Source: RGIG7332 sp045589235 (lineage in GTDB: Bacteria; Bacillota; Clostridia; Oscillospirales; JAAYXM01). Taken from it: a DNA stretch of 20,258 bases. Below are positions 6,437 to 14,067 of this stretch, one piece after another. The stretch lies in contig JAZNOR010000042.1 of assembly GCA_045589235.1 (NCBI GenBank), positions 1 through 20,258 on the forward strand, written 5' to 3'. Below the pieces are notes generated by a model. The model was not told where the DNA came from, made no database searches, and worked only from the letters and a program-made list of their open reading frames with translations. A program made the position numbers and the translations under genes. Within the stretch, counting starts at the first letter, position 1; every line of letters begins with the position of its first letter.

Positions 6437-7534
6437 CTATGTAACAACACATAGAACTGTCAGAAACAAAACATTTAAAACAGTAGAAACAAGCAAATAC
6501 TTGCCACCTCTTGCATTTTCTGTATTCATATAATATTTAAATGATATAAGACTCGCAAGTGATGCTATAATTGTTCCCAAACCACCAATGTTGGTGAATT
6601 TCAAAAGGGCTGTTCCGTTATCTGTAAAGTTAGATAACATAACAGCAGCAGGTACATTGCTTATAATCTGACTTGCAAGCAGTGAACAAAGTTCTGCATT
6701 TTTTAACATTATGTTTTCCAAAAAAACTTTAATTATTTCAATTCTTGCAATGTTACCTGCAAAAATAAAAAAGAAAACAAATGTTACAAGAAGCGAGTAA
6801 TCTACTTTTTTCAAAATATTTTTATCAACAACAATTGTTATTAATAATATTATTGCTAATAAAATCCATTCATTCAATATTTTAAAAACAGAAAGTAAGC
6901 ACAATAAAAACAAGATGCACCAAATGGCAATTTCTTTTTTATTTTCTATTTTAGAAGTATCATCACTTAAAAAGCTTACTTTTTCTTTTTTTATAAAAAT
7001 CAAAGTAATACAAATTAAAACAAACGATGCAACAGTTATCGGTAAAACTATTTTAAAAAACTCGCTTATATTATTAAAAAATTTGTTATACAAGTATAAG
7101 TTTTGCGGATTTCCAACCGGAGTTGCCATACTACCTAGATTTGCAGCAATCGTCTGCATTACCACGGTGAAAATTATTTTATCCTCGCTATGAACAGTTT
7201 TTAAAACCAAAATTGCAAACGGAACAAATGTAATTAATGCCACATCGTTTGTGATTAGCATTGATGTAAAAAACGGTAATAACACCAGAATAAAAACTAT
7301 TCTTTTCAGCGATTTATCACCTGCACACAAACGCTTTGCAAGCGCCCAAAACACTCCGCATTTCTGTATACCTGCAACAACTGTCATAAGAGCAAAAAGT
7401 AATATAATCACTCGAAAATCAATATATTCTATGTAACCCACATCGGGAGGAATAAAAAAAGCGCTCGCAAATGCCGCAAAAAACGATATGACAAGTACCG
7501 CTTCCTTTTTTATAAAATGAATTATCTTTTGCAT
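6437..7534 (-). CDS. SLC13/ArsB-type (CitMHS superfamily) membrane permease
   Basis: The 365-residue protein is a polytopic membrane protein of the ion-transporter superfamily that includes SLC13 anion symporters, ArsB and NhaD. About ten hydrophobic segments are visible. Two signatures define the substrate site: TNDVALITFVP at residues 95-105 and ANLGSMATPVGNPQN at 131-145. A second-half counterpart, IISNVPAAVMLSNF, lies near residues 285-300. At 365 residues it is shorter than typical ~420-450-residue members, though both halves are present. The substrate (dicarboxylate, citrate, arsenite or Na/H) cannot be told from sequence. The ATG is 9 nt after the pepF stop, and its AAGAGG ribosome site overlaps that stop, so the two genes are co-translated. 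Confidence 0.82.
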   Translation of the reverse strand: MQKIIHFIKKEAVLVISFFAAFASAFFIPPDVGYIEYIDFRVIILLFALMTVVAGIQKCGVFWALAKRLCAGDKSLKRIVFILVLLPFFTSMLITNDVALITFVPFAILVLKTVHSEDKIIFTVVMQTIAANLGSMATPVGNPQNLYLYNKFFNNISEFFKIVLPITVASFVLICITLIFIKKEKVSFLSDDTSKIENKKEIAIWCILFLLCLLSVFKILNEWILLAIILLITIVVDKNILKKVDYSLLVTFVFFFIFAGNIARIEIIKVFLENIMLKNAELCSLLASQIISNVPAAVMLSNFTDNGTALLKFTNIGGLGTIIASLASLISFKYYMNTENARGGKYLLVSTVLNVLFLTVLCVVT

Positions 7535-7543
7535 ATTTACCTC

Positions 7544-9322
7544 TTAAATCAACTTTTTAAATTCCTCAATATCGCCCTTGAATGACTCAATTGCACGAAG
7601 TATTGGTTCGGGCGTTTTTAGGTCCGCCCCGGCTCTTGCAAGAAGCTCAATTGGATAATCCGAGTTTCCGCTAGACAAGAATTCAAGATAGCGCGCTACC
7701 GCATCTTCACTTCTGACAAGTTGGTTTGCAATAGCAACTGCTGCAGAGTATCCGGTTGCATACTGATAAACGTAAAAATCCGAATAAAAATGCGGTATTC
7801 TCGCCCATTCATACTTTATTTCGTCATCAATAACCGTTGATGCACCCATATACTTTTTGTTAAGTTCCAGATAAATATTGCAAAGAAATTCCGAAGTCAA
7901 CGCCTCTCCTCTTTCGTGTGCCGCATGTGTTTCGCGTTCAAATTCAGCGAACATAGTCTGACGATAAACGGTTGTTCTAAATTCTTCCAAACGGTGTCCA
8001 ATTAAATATGCGCGCATTTTTTTATCTTTCGTAGTCCTAAGAAGGTGTAGCATAAGCAAGTTTTCGTTAACAGTACTTGCAACCTCAGCTACAAATATTT
8101 TATAATTTTTATAAATTGTTGGTTGAGTTTTATTGGTGTAATACGAGTGCATTGCGTGACCCATTTCGTGAGCAAGTGTAAAAACGTCACCAATTGTTCC
8201 CTGGAAATTCAAAAGGACATATGGATGAACATCGTTACTTCCCCACGAATATGCCCCCGATGTCTTTCCTCTATTTTCGTAAACATCAACCCAACGTTCA
8301 TCAAATGCGCGTTTCATATCGGATACGTATTGTTCTCCCAACGGAGATACCGCCTGTAAAACAAGCTCTTTCGCTTCTTCATAGGTATATTTATGTTCAT
8401 CAATTTCTACGATAGGCACATACAAATCATACATATGAAGTTCTGAAACACCCAGAATATCACGGCGCAAATCAAGATATTCACAAAGTGTTGGTATTCC
8501 CTCATGTATTGCAGAAATCAAATTATTGTATACATCTTCCGATATATTATCTTCAGATAGCTCCATTGAAAGTGCGCTGCTGTATTTACGCATTGTTGCA
8601 AAATAGCAGGTCTTTTTGACATTAGACGACATCATGGAAGATAGAGTATTTTGCCATTTGCTGTACGCATCATACATTTTACCAAAAGCATCCTTACGCA
8701 CTGCTCGATCAGTTGATTGCATATACGTTGAATATCTGCCATGAGTCAGCGGCATGCTATCATCATTCAGCACGTTTTCAAAGGTTAAATCAGCATGATT
8801 CCACATATCAAAAATTTCGCCAGCCGACTCGCCAATTTCTGCCGTATAAGTTAAAATTTTCTCCTCTTGCGCGCTTAAAATATGCTCGCTTTCGCGAAAA
8901 ATATCGCTAATATAGTGTTTATAAATTGATAATTCTCCCGTTAGCCATGCAGCTACCGTATCTTCACCAAGCGCAGTTATTTCAGGTACAACATAAGCGC
9001 ACTTAGATTCACACTCAGTCATAACACGCATTGCGCGGTCTGTCATGCCCTGATATTTTGAATTCGCATTATCTTCATCACGATGCATTTTAGCATAGGC
9101 GTACACGCGCAATGATTGTTCTGATAGCTTATCGCAAAGTTTTAATACTTTGAGCAAATCTTTGTCAGTTTTAATTTGACCTTGCATTTTTGCAATATCG
9201 TACGAAACAGACGAAAGTTCATTCAATGCATTTTCCCAAAGCAAATCATTTTCAAACAAATCACTTAGATTCCATTTGTACTCTTCCGGAATTTCCGAAC
9301 GCAAAAGAACCTTATCTTCCAT
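7544..9322 (-). CDS. pepF: Oligoendopeptidase F (M3B zinc metallopeptidase)
   Basis: PepF cleaves peptides of roughly 7-17 residues in the cytoplasm, recycling peptides from protein turnover or uptake. The 592-residue length matches the family (about 600). The zinc site is complete: HEMGH at residues 385-389 (two His ligands and the catalytic Glu386), with the third ligand Glu413 in VAEVASTVNE. Further conserved blocks are the region around LRVYAYAKMHRDED, SWGSNDVHPYVLLNF just before the zinc motif, and IPHFYSDFYVYQYATGYSAA near the C-terminus. There is no signal peptide. The gene starts a three-gene transcript (pepF, permease, ylmC) from a good SigA promoter that diverges from the TSCPD gene. 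In some lineages PepF is linked to sporulation control, but nothing here shows that. Confidence 0.95.
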   Translation of the reverse strand: MEDKVLLRSEIPEEYKWNLSDLFENDLLWENALNELSSVSYDIAKMQGQIKTDKDLLKVLKLCDKLSEQSLRVYAYAKMHRDEDNANSKYQGMTDRAMRVMTECESKCAYVVPEITALGEDTVAAWLTGELSIYKHYISDIFRESEHILSAQEEKILTYTAEIGESAGEIFDMWNHADLTFENVLNDDSMPLTHGRYSTYMQSTDRAVRKDAFGKMYDAYSKWQNTLSSMMSSNVKKTCYFATMRKYSSALSMELSEDNISEDVYNNLISAIHEGIPTLCEYLDLRRDILGVSELHMYDLYVPIVEIDEHKYTYEEAKELVLQAVSPLGEQYVSDMKRAFDERWVDVYENRGKTSGAYSWGSNDVHPYVLLNFQGTIGDVFTLAHEMGHAMHSYYTNKTQPTIYKNYKIFVAEVASTVNENLLMLHLLRTTKDKKMRAYLIGHRLEEFRTTVYRQTMFAEFERETHAAHERGEALTSEFLCNIYLELNKKYMGASTVIDDEIKYEWARIPHFYSDFYVYQYATGYSAAVAIANQLVRSEDAVARYLEFLSSGNSDYPIELLARAGADLKTPEPILRAIESFKGDIEEFKKLI

Positions 9323-9344
9323 TTAAAATCAACTCCCATAAAAT

Positions 9345-9373
9345 ACTATACCAAAAATAAAAATCTTATTCAA
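9345..9373 (-). promoter_or_regulatory. SigA-type promoter of the pepF operon
   Basis: On the minus strand, TTGAAT (9373-9368) and TATAGT (9350-9345) are spaced by 17 nt. The -35 element overlaps one arm of a 14-bp palindrome shared with the divergent promoter. Confidence 0.75.
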
Positions 9374-9383
9374 GAGCTCTTGA
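9370..9383. promoter_or_regulatory. 14-bp perfect palindrome between divergent promoters
   Basis: TCAAGAGCTCTTGA is a perfect inverted repeat centred between the pepF promoter (minus) and the TSCPD promoter (plus). Each arm supplies most of one -35 hexamer, and the hexamers are only 6 bp apart. It could be an operator for a dimeric regulator, or simply symmetric -35 elements. Confidence 0.5.
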
Positions 9384-9408
9384 CAAATGTTTTTTATCCT
9401 TATAATAT
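9380..9408 (+). promoter_or_regulatory. SigA-type promoter of the TSCPD gene
   Basis: TTGACA (9380-9385) is a consensus -35. TATAAT at 9401-9406 gives a 15-nt spacer, and the overlapping TAATAT (9403-9408) gives 17 nt. The leader to the ATG is about 45 nt. Confidence 0.72.
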
Positions 9409-9460
9409 AGGTTATAATATTAAAGATAATAAAATTTTCGAATGTTTTGGAGGTGCAATT

Positions 9461-9712
9461 ATGCTAAAAAAAGGTTCATACACACCGCGTGGAGTTTGCT
9501 CCCGTCGTATCGATTATGAAATTGAGGATGGTGTTGTTAAATATATCGAATTCACCGGTGGTTGTAATGGTAATTTATCCGGAATAAGCAAATTAGTTGT
9601 CGGCATGCCGGTAGAGCAAGTTATTGAAATTTTATCAGGTACCACTTGCGGCATGAAGAGTACAAGTTGCCCTGACCAGCTTGCACAAGCACTCAAAGAA
9701 GCTACTGAATAG
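9461..9712 (+). CDS. TSCPD domain protein (TIGR03905-like), function unknown
   Basis: The 83-residue protein belongs to the small free-standing TSCPD-domain family found in Clostridia. This domain also occurs at the C-terminus of B12-dependent ribonucleotide reductases. The naming motif is present as STSCPDQLAQAL (residues 67-78). Four cysteines, at 13, 35, 63 and 70, sit at conserved-looking positions (GVCSRR, GGCNGN, TTCGMK, TSCPD) and could bind metal or undergo redox change; that is inference. The frame stays open upstream to a TTG at 9380, but that TTG is the -35 element. ATG 9461 with GGAGGTG 5 nt upstream is the start. It is the only plus-strand gene in the window, has its own promoter and ends at a clear terminator. 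Confidence 0.85.
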   Translation: MLKKGSYTPRGVCSRRIDYEIEDGVVKYIEFTGGCNGNLSGISKLVVGMPVEQVIEILSGTTCGMKSTSCPDQLAQALKEATE

Positions 9713-9721
9713 AAGAAGCAA

Positions 9722-9755
9722 AGACCTATCCTTAATCGGATAGGTCTTTTTTTAT
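9722..9755 (+). terminator. Rho-independent terminator of the TSCPD gene, possibly bidirectional
   Basis: A perfect 10-bp stem (9722-9731 with 9738-9747) with a 6-nt loop is followed by a long T run on the plus strand. The convergent dehydratase gene ends at 9752, so the same hairpin may stop its transcript, though the minus-strand T run is short. Confidence 0.9.
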
Positions 9756-11638
9756 TTGAATTTGCCACTTTCAACTGCCTTTGCATTAACTTCTTCTGCT
9801 TCGATGAAGCTTGGAACAATATCATGCATGCAAGCTCTTATTTTTTCTCTATCGTGACTTTCCACTGCAGTTTTTAATGTTTCAAGTCGTACTTGCATAA
9901 GTTCTTTATCAATCGGTTTCTGATGCTCTATAAAAATCTTCTGATTCGCCGTTTTTTCAAGGATATCAGGATTAACCAAAAGCTCTTCATAGAGTTTTTC
10001 ACCGGGACGAAGACCAACTTCAACAATTTTTATATCTTCATATGGCCTAAGTCCTGAAAGCGAAATTAAGTTTTCAGCTAAATTAATAATTTTAACAGGC
10101 TCTCCCATATCAAGAACAAAAATATGTCCATCTTGTTTCATAGCCGCTGCTTGAAGCACAAGTTGAGCTGCCTCTGAAATTGTCATAAAATAACGAATTA
10201 CTCGTTTGTCCGTAATTGTTATCGGACCACCACTTTCAATCTGTTTTTTAAACAACGGAACAACAGAACCATTTGAGCCTAAAACATTACCAAAGCGCAC
10301 TGCAGAAAACTTGGTTTTGCTGTCCTGCATAGTCTGAAGCAACATTTCGCAAATGCGTTTTGATGTGCCCATGATATTAGTTGGTCGCACAGCTTTATCA
10401 GTTGATATTAAAATAAATTGCGAAACCTCTGATTTATCTGCCGCGCGGATAACATTCCATGTACCAAAAACATTATTTTTAATTGCTTCTTCCGGGCTAT
10501 CTTCCATAAGCGGAACATGTTTATGCGCCGCAGCATGGAAAACCGTGTTAGGTTTATATGTTTCAAAAATCAAATTAATCTTATCTTCATCTCTAACAGA
10601 AGCAATTTCAACTTGCAAATTAAGCGCAGAGCCATATTGGGAGCGCAACTCTTGTTGAATATCGTAAGCGTTATTTTCATAAATATCAACAATAACAAGC
10701 TTTCCAGGACCAATTTCCGCAATTTGTCGACACAGCTCAGATCCTATAGAGCCACCGCCGCCGGTAACCAGAACTGTTTTTCCTCGAATCAAATCATAAA
10801 CAGGGCGTGAATCAAGCTCAACCATATCGCGCCCGAGTAAATCTTCAATATTAATATTTCTTATGCGCGACACTAAACCTGTATTATCTGCAACTAAATT
10901 AAGTGTGCTTGGTAAAATTTTAATTTTCAGCTTGGTTTTCTTACAAATATCAACAATTTCACGCCTGCGTTCATTGTTTACTGCCGGAAGCGCAATTATT
11001 ATTTCACTTGCAAGAAGGTTATGCCCAACGAGTGCATCTGAAATGTTTGATATAGGACCAAACACGCGAACACCGTTAATTTTTCTGTTTATCTTTGAAG
11101 TATCATCATCAAAAAAACAAACGATTTCATAAGAACTATCTGAGTTACTTCTGATTTCGTCACAAATGGCTACCCCTGCTCTGCCTGCTCCAACAATGAT
11201 AACACGGCGTTTTCCTTTACTCTTGGAATGAAGAACGTATTTCCTGTATGCACGATATGTAAAGCGCATAAGAAGCATTGAAACAATAGATGTGGTAACA
11301 AGTGATAAGATGTAAAAATACGAAATTTGACGTGGAACAAACGGTGTTGATACAATAATTATAAACAACACCGCTCCGCTACAAACTCCCGCCAAAAGCC
11401 TTAAATATTCATAGCTTTCAGCATAACGCCACAGTGTATCATATGTTTTAAACGCAAATTGACATAAAAAAATACATAGATATAGTAACATTAAGTTAGG
11501 TGCAACATAACAAACATTTCTGCTACCAGTACCATTGCCGCTCGGGGATAATGCAAAAATCAAAACGCTAAAAAAAACAAAGATAAATAAATCTAAAAGT
11601 AAAACTATTAGTCTGCGATATTTAGATAATAGATTCAT
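9752..11638 (-). CDS. Membrane-bound UDP-sugar 4,6-dehydratase (CapD/PglF/WbpM type)
   Basis: Enzymes of this family convert UDP-GlcNAc to a 4-keto-6-deoxy sugar, the first step to bacillosamine, FucNAc or QuiNAc in surface polysaccharides and glycoproteins. The 628-residue product has about four N-terminal membrane helices (to residue ~130), a first Rossmann domain starting VGAGRAG near 150, and the catalytic SDR domain with VTGGGGSIGSELCRQ near 290. The active-site block is STDKAVRPTNIMGTSKR: Met stands where most SDR enzymes have Tyr, with Lys four residues later, as is normal for the WbpM class. The frame opens at TTG 11647, but that codon almost touches the AGGAAG site. ATG 11638, 10 nt from it, is preferred. 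It ends the exopolysaccharide module; the exact product sugar is unknown. Confidence 0.92.
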   Translation of the reverse strand: MNLLSKYRRLIVLLLDLFIFVFFSVLIFALSPSGNGTGSRNVCYVAPNLMLLYLCIFLCQFAFKTYDTLWRYAESYEYLRLLAGVCSGAVLFIIIVSTPFVPRQISYFYILSLVTTSIVSMLLMRFTYRAYRKYVLHSKSKGKRRVIIVGAGRAGVAICDEIRSNSDSSYEIVCFFDDDTSKINRKINGVRVFGPISNISDALVGHNLLASEIIIALPAVNNERRREIVDICKKTKLKIKILPSTLNLVADNTGLVSRIRNINIEDLLGRDMVELDSRPVYDLIRGKTVLVTGGGGSIGSELCRQIAEIGPGKLVIVDIYENNAYDIQQELRSQYGSALNLQVEIASVRDEDKINLIFETYKPNTVFHAAAHKHVPLMEDSPEEAIKNNVFGTWNVIRAADKSEVSQFILISTDKAVRPTNIMGTSKRICEMLLQTMQDSKTKFSAVRFGNVLGSNGSVVPLFKKQIESGGPITITDKRVIRYFMTISEAAQLVLQAAAMKQDGHIFVLDMGEPVKIINLAENLISLSGLRPYEDIKIVEVGLRPGEKLYEELLVNPDILEKTANQKIFIEHQKPIDKELMQVRLETLKTAVESHDREKIRACMHDIVPSFIEAEEVNAKAVESGKFK

Positions 11639-11704
11639 AGTTTTCAAACTTCCTAACTGTTATTTCGCTAAATATACCTATAAAAAGGTATCAATTACTT
11701 AATA

Positions 11705-12379
11705 CTATAAATTAAGCAATTCCGCTGCGCGTTTCATTATAATTTTTTCTCGCTTTTCACCCAAAACCTTAAGCGCCTTATCAAAATCAGAGTATGCCTC
11801 TTTAATATGCTCATGCGCATCGCTACCGAATGCCTGAACAATACCATCATCAACACAATATATAAATTTTCTGCGCCTCAGTTTATGTTGAACAAGCGCT
11901 TCGGCATTAAGTTGTGCCGCAACACCGAGGTCGAGCGCACGTATAACATTCGATCTTGAATACCGGTTTATATGTGCTAAAACTGGCGTTACTCCTTTGC
12001 CTTGTATTTCATAAATTGTGTTAAGCAAACGTGAGTTTATCTCTCGAAAAGGCATTTCGAGAAGCATAACAGAAGTACCTTCAATGCAAAGTTTTTCAAT
12101 GCCGTCAAGGTTTTCAAGCCCTTCGCATAATGCAACTTCAGAGCCAACTCGCAAATCAACTCCAATTTTTTTGCAAACCGGAAGTATCTCTTGATATGCT
12201 TGTTCACGTCTTCGCAAAAATGTATCCAATTTAATTTGGTCAGGATAAAAATGAGGCGTAGCAACTATTAAATCAATTCCGATCGCTTTTGCTGCTTTAA
12301 GCTGCTTTTCAGATGATTCAAGTGATGAACTCCCGTGATCAACCTCTGGAAGTATATGTGCATGAAAATCTATACGCAT
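11705..12379 (-). CDS. Tyrosine-protein phosphatase of the PHP family (CpsB/CapC/YwqE type)
   Basis: This metal-dependent phosphatase removes phosphate from the tyrosine tail of the partner BY-kinase, controlling polysaccharide chain assembly. The 224-residue product shows the PHP metal ligands: the HxH motif in RIDFHAHILPEVDHG (His6, His8), His43 in ATPHFYP, Glu81 in GSE, Glu108 in LEMPF, His136 in LAHINRY, and Asp187/His189 in FGSDAHE. Length and motif order match CpsB of Streptococcus and YwqE of Bacillus. The frame opens at GTG 12388, but that codon overlaps the AGGAAG site. ATG 12379 is 8 nt from the site and yields the standard MxIDxHxHIL start. It lies 24 nt downstream of the kinase gene, in the same transcript. 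Confidence 0.94.
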   Translation of the reverse strand: MRIDFHAHILPEVDHGSSSLESSEKQLKAAKAIGIDLIVATPHFYPDQIKLDTFLRRREQAYQEILPVCKKIGVDLRVGSEVALCEGLENLDGIEKLCIEGTSVMLLEMPFREINSRLLNTIYEIQGKGVTPVLAHINRYSRSNVIRALDLGVAAQLNAEALVQHKLRRRKFIYCVDDGIVQAFGSDAHEHIKEAYSDFDKALKVLGEKREKIIMKRAAELLNL

Positions 12380-12403
12380 ATTTTCCACTTCCTAAAAAAA
12401 CTA

Positions 12404-13243
12404 TTATTTATATTCACCATATCTTCCGCCATAACGATATCCGTATTTACTATAACTATCTCCATATTTAAGATATTTACTGTATTTGCGATAACGGTTA
12501 TACTTAGCATATCTACCGTATCTTCCATACTTACCATATTTGCCATATCGCGAACCTGACTGTGCAAAAGCATCATTTAGAACGAAGCCAATAACGTGTG
12601 CTTCAAGCTGTTCAAACTTTGAAATCGCAGTTTTAATTTCTTCACGCTGTGTCATACCTGCACGAACAATCATAACATATCCATGAATAATTTTATTTAA
12701 TACAACTGCATCAGTTACAACGTTAACAGGCGGTGTGTCAAGAAGGATATAGTCAAACTGTTCAGACAGTTCATTTAAAACCTCATTCATTCTTTCTGAA
12801 GATAAAAGTTCAGCCGGATTCGGTGGTCTTTTACCTGCTGTTATGACGAAAAGGTTTTCATATGCTGTTTCGCGAATTAACGGTTTTTCTTCTATTCCTG
12901 CAAGACATTCACTGATTCCCGGATGCGCCGGTAAATCAAAAAGATGACGAACGCGCGGTCTTCTCATATCACAGTCAATAACAAGGACTCGCTTATTTGC
13001 TTGCGCAAGAGAAATCGCAATATTAACACAGTTAATTGTCTTACCTTCACTTGGAAAGCAACTTGTGAATGCAATTTTTTGACACTTTTCGTTAAACTTT
13101 AAAAACAAAAAGTTTGTGCGTGTTGCTTTATATGCTTCAGTGATAGAAAAAGACGAATCATCTGAAAGCAAGTGCTTTCTATCCATAACAATATTTTCCA
13201 TACGAGAGTTAGACATATTTTTATCATTTTTATTTTTTACCAC
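12404..13243 (-). CDS. Bacterial tyrosine kinase (CpsD/CapB/YwqD type) with an extended 16-tyrosine tail
   Basis: BY-kinases autophosphorylate on C-terminal tyrosines and cycle between oligomer and monomer to time exopolysaccharide polymerisation and export. The 279-residue product has Walker A SCFPSEGKT (residues 61-69), Walker A' VLVIDCDMRRP (87-97) and Walker B YILLDTPP (165-172), plus EAYKATRTNFLFL at the N-terminus, typical of the family. It has no membrane segment. The adaptor gene immediately upstream probably supplies the activating membrane partner. The C-terminal 48 residues (232-279) are almost pure Tyr, Gly, Arg, Lys and Ser, with 16 Tyr, often as [KR]YG triplets. Known tails have about 3 to 7 Tyr. 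The GTG start at 13243 has GGAGGGG 6 nt upstream. Confidence 0.94.
   Translation of the reverse strand: MVKNKNDKNMSNSRMENIVMDRKHLLSDDSSFSITEAYKATRTNFLFLKFNEKCQKIAFTSCFPSEGKTINCVNIAISLAQANKRVLVIDCDMRRPRVRHLFDLPAHPGISECLAGIEEKPLIRETAYENLFVITAGKRPPNPAELLSSERMNEVLNELSEQFDYILLDTPPVNVVTDAVVLNKIIHGYVMIVRAGMTQREEIKTAISKFEQLEAHVIGFVLNDAFAQSGSRYGKYGKYGRYGRYAKYNRYRKYSKYLKYGDSYSKYGYRYGGRYGEYK
12408..12547 (-). repeat. Tyrosine-rich triplet repeat at the kinase C-terminus
   Basis: On the minus strand, codons for [Lys/Arg]-Tyr-[Gly/Ala/Asn/Ser/Leu] recur about every 9 nt from 12547 down to 12460, then less regularly to the stop. Codons vary synonymously (13 TAT and 3 TAC; AAA and AAG; AGA, CGT and CGC), so the repeat is maintained as protein, not as recent DNA duplication. 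Confidence 0.8.
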
Positions 13244-13257
13244 AACTATCCCCTCCT

Positions 13258-13941
13258 TTAGTTACCTACCACATCGATATCAAGCGCCGGTATAACACCA
13301 AGTACAGGAATATCAAAGCTGCTCAAATCTTCTTCGATATGAATAGTTGTATCAAAAACAGAACGAACGAGAATGATTGCCATACAAACAGCAAAGCCTA
13401 TTAATATTCCAAAAGCTGTGTTAAACGGAATATTAGGACTTGACGGTTCTGCCGGAACCTTTGCTCGGTCAATTGTAATAACTTCACTTGATTTAACTAT
13501 TCTTTTAATTTCATCCGGAATTACGTCAACAATTGTGTTAGTGATATTTTTTGCAACCGTAGGATTCTCGTGTGAAATTTTAACCGAAAACGCCTCAGTT
13601 CCATTAATTGAATTCGCTGAAAGCATTGAACGGATATCACTTGCACTATAATTATATCCCGATGTACGCGCTACCTTCTCAAGAACAGTATTACTTTTAA
13701 TAATTACAATATATGTATCAACAAGCTTTTGTGATGCAACAAGGTCACTTTGCGTAATCGTATTATTGTTGCGATTACCATCATTATTATATACATACAA
13801 CGATGCAGATGCTGTATACGTAGGGGTTATCATAAAATAAGAAATTAGAAAAGCTACCGCTCCACCTATAACAGCACACGTAACAATCCAATAAATTTTC
13901 TGCCAGAAAAGATATAATATTTGTTTAAAATCAAATTCCAT
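13258..13941 (-). CDS. Polysaccharide co-polymerase / BY-kinase adaptor (Wzz domain; CpsC/CapA/YwqC type)
   Basis: Proteins of this family set polysaccharide chain length and, in Firmicutes, activate the separately encoded tyrosine kinase through their cytoplasmic C-terminus. The 227-residue product has an N-terminal membrane helix (about 17-38), an extracellular domain with the ITPTYTASASLYV opening typical of Wzz, and the proline-rich AKVPAEPSSPN motif (160-170). A second helix follows (about 172-193), with a short cytoplasmic tail of about 34 residues that would contact the kinase. It is the first gene of its operon, with a consensus promoter upstream and GAGGG 7 nt before the ATG. The kinase gene follows with a gap of 14 nt. 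Confidence 0.93.
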   Translation of the reverse strand: MEFDFKQILYLFWQKIYWIVTCAVIGGAVAFLISYFMITPTYTASASLYVYNNDGNRNNNTITQSDLVASQKLVDTYIVIIKSNTVLEKVARTSGYNYSASDIRSMLSANSINGTEAFSVKISHENPTVAKNITNTIVDVIPDEIKRIVKSSEVITIDRAKVPAEPSSPNIPFNTAFGILIGFAVCMAIILVRSVFDTTIHIEEDLSSFDIPVLGVIPALDIDVVGN

Positions 13942-13973
13942 TATAGTCCCTCTATTCTAAGTAATATATGTTT

Positions 13974-14002
13974 ATTATACTATTTACTTTTCCATAAGTC
14001 AA
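13974..14002 (-). promoter_or_regulatory. Strong SigA promoter of the exopolysaccharide module
   Basis: On the minus strand, TTGACT (14002-13997) and the perfect -10 TATAAT (13979-13974) are spaced by 17 nt, 33 nt upstream of the first gene. It follows the spoIVA terminator, so the module is transcribed independently of sporulation. Confidence 0.85.
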
Positions 14003-14022
14003 CAAAAAGAAGCAAAATTAGC

Positions 14023-14058
14023 AAAAAAAGAAGCAATGGAGGTTATTTCCATTACTTC
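14023..14058 (-). terminator. Rho-independent terminator of spoIVA
   Basis: An 11-position stem (14030-14040 with 14048-14058) has one position that is a U-G pair only in minus-strand RNA. A run of seven T on the minus strand (complement of 14023-14029) follows. It begins 9 nt after the spoIVA stop. Confidence 0.9.
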
Positions 14059-14067
14059 TTAATAATT

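Noticed and set aside
9380..9460. Longer TSCPD protein starting at TTG 9380
   Set aside because: The TTG is the first codon of the TTGACA -35 element, so it would not be transcribed. ATG 9461 has a proper GGAGGTG and the protein then fits the family.
11639..11704. Small hairpin (ATACCT/AGGTAT) between the phosphatase and dehydratase genes
   Set aside because: The stem is only 6 bp with no T run. It is too weak to call a terminator.
12335..12559. Plus-strand 74-codon frame opposite the kinase tail, rich in Ile, Ser and Thr
   Set aside because: It is the antisense of the tyrosine repeat codons, with no ribosome site or promoter. Its regularity is inherited from the tail.
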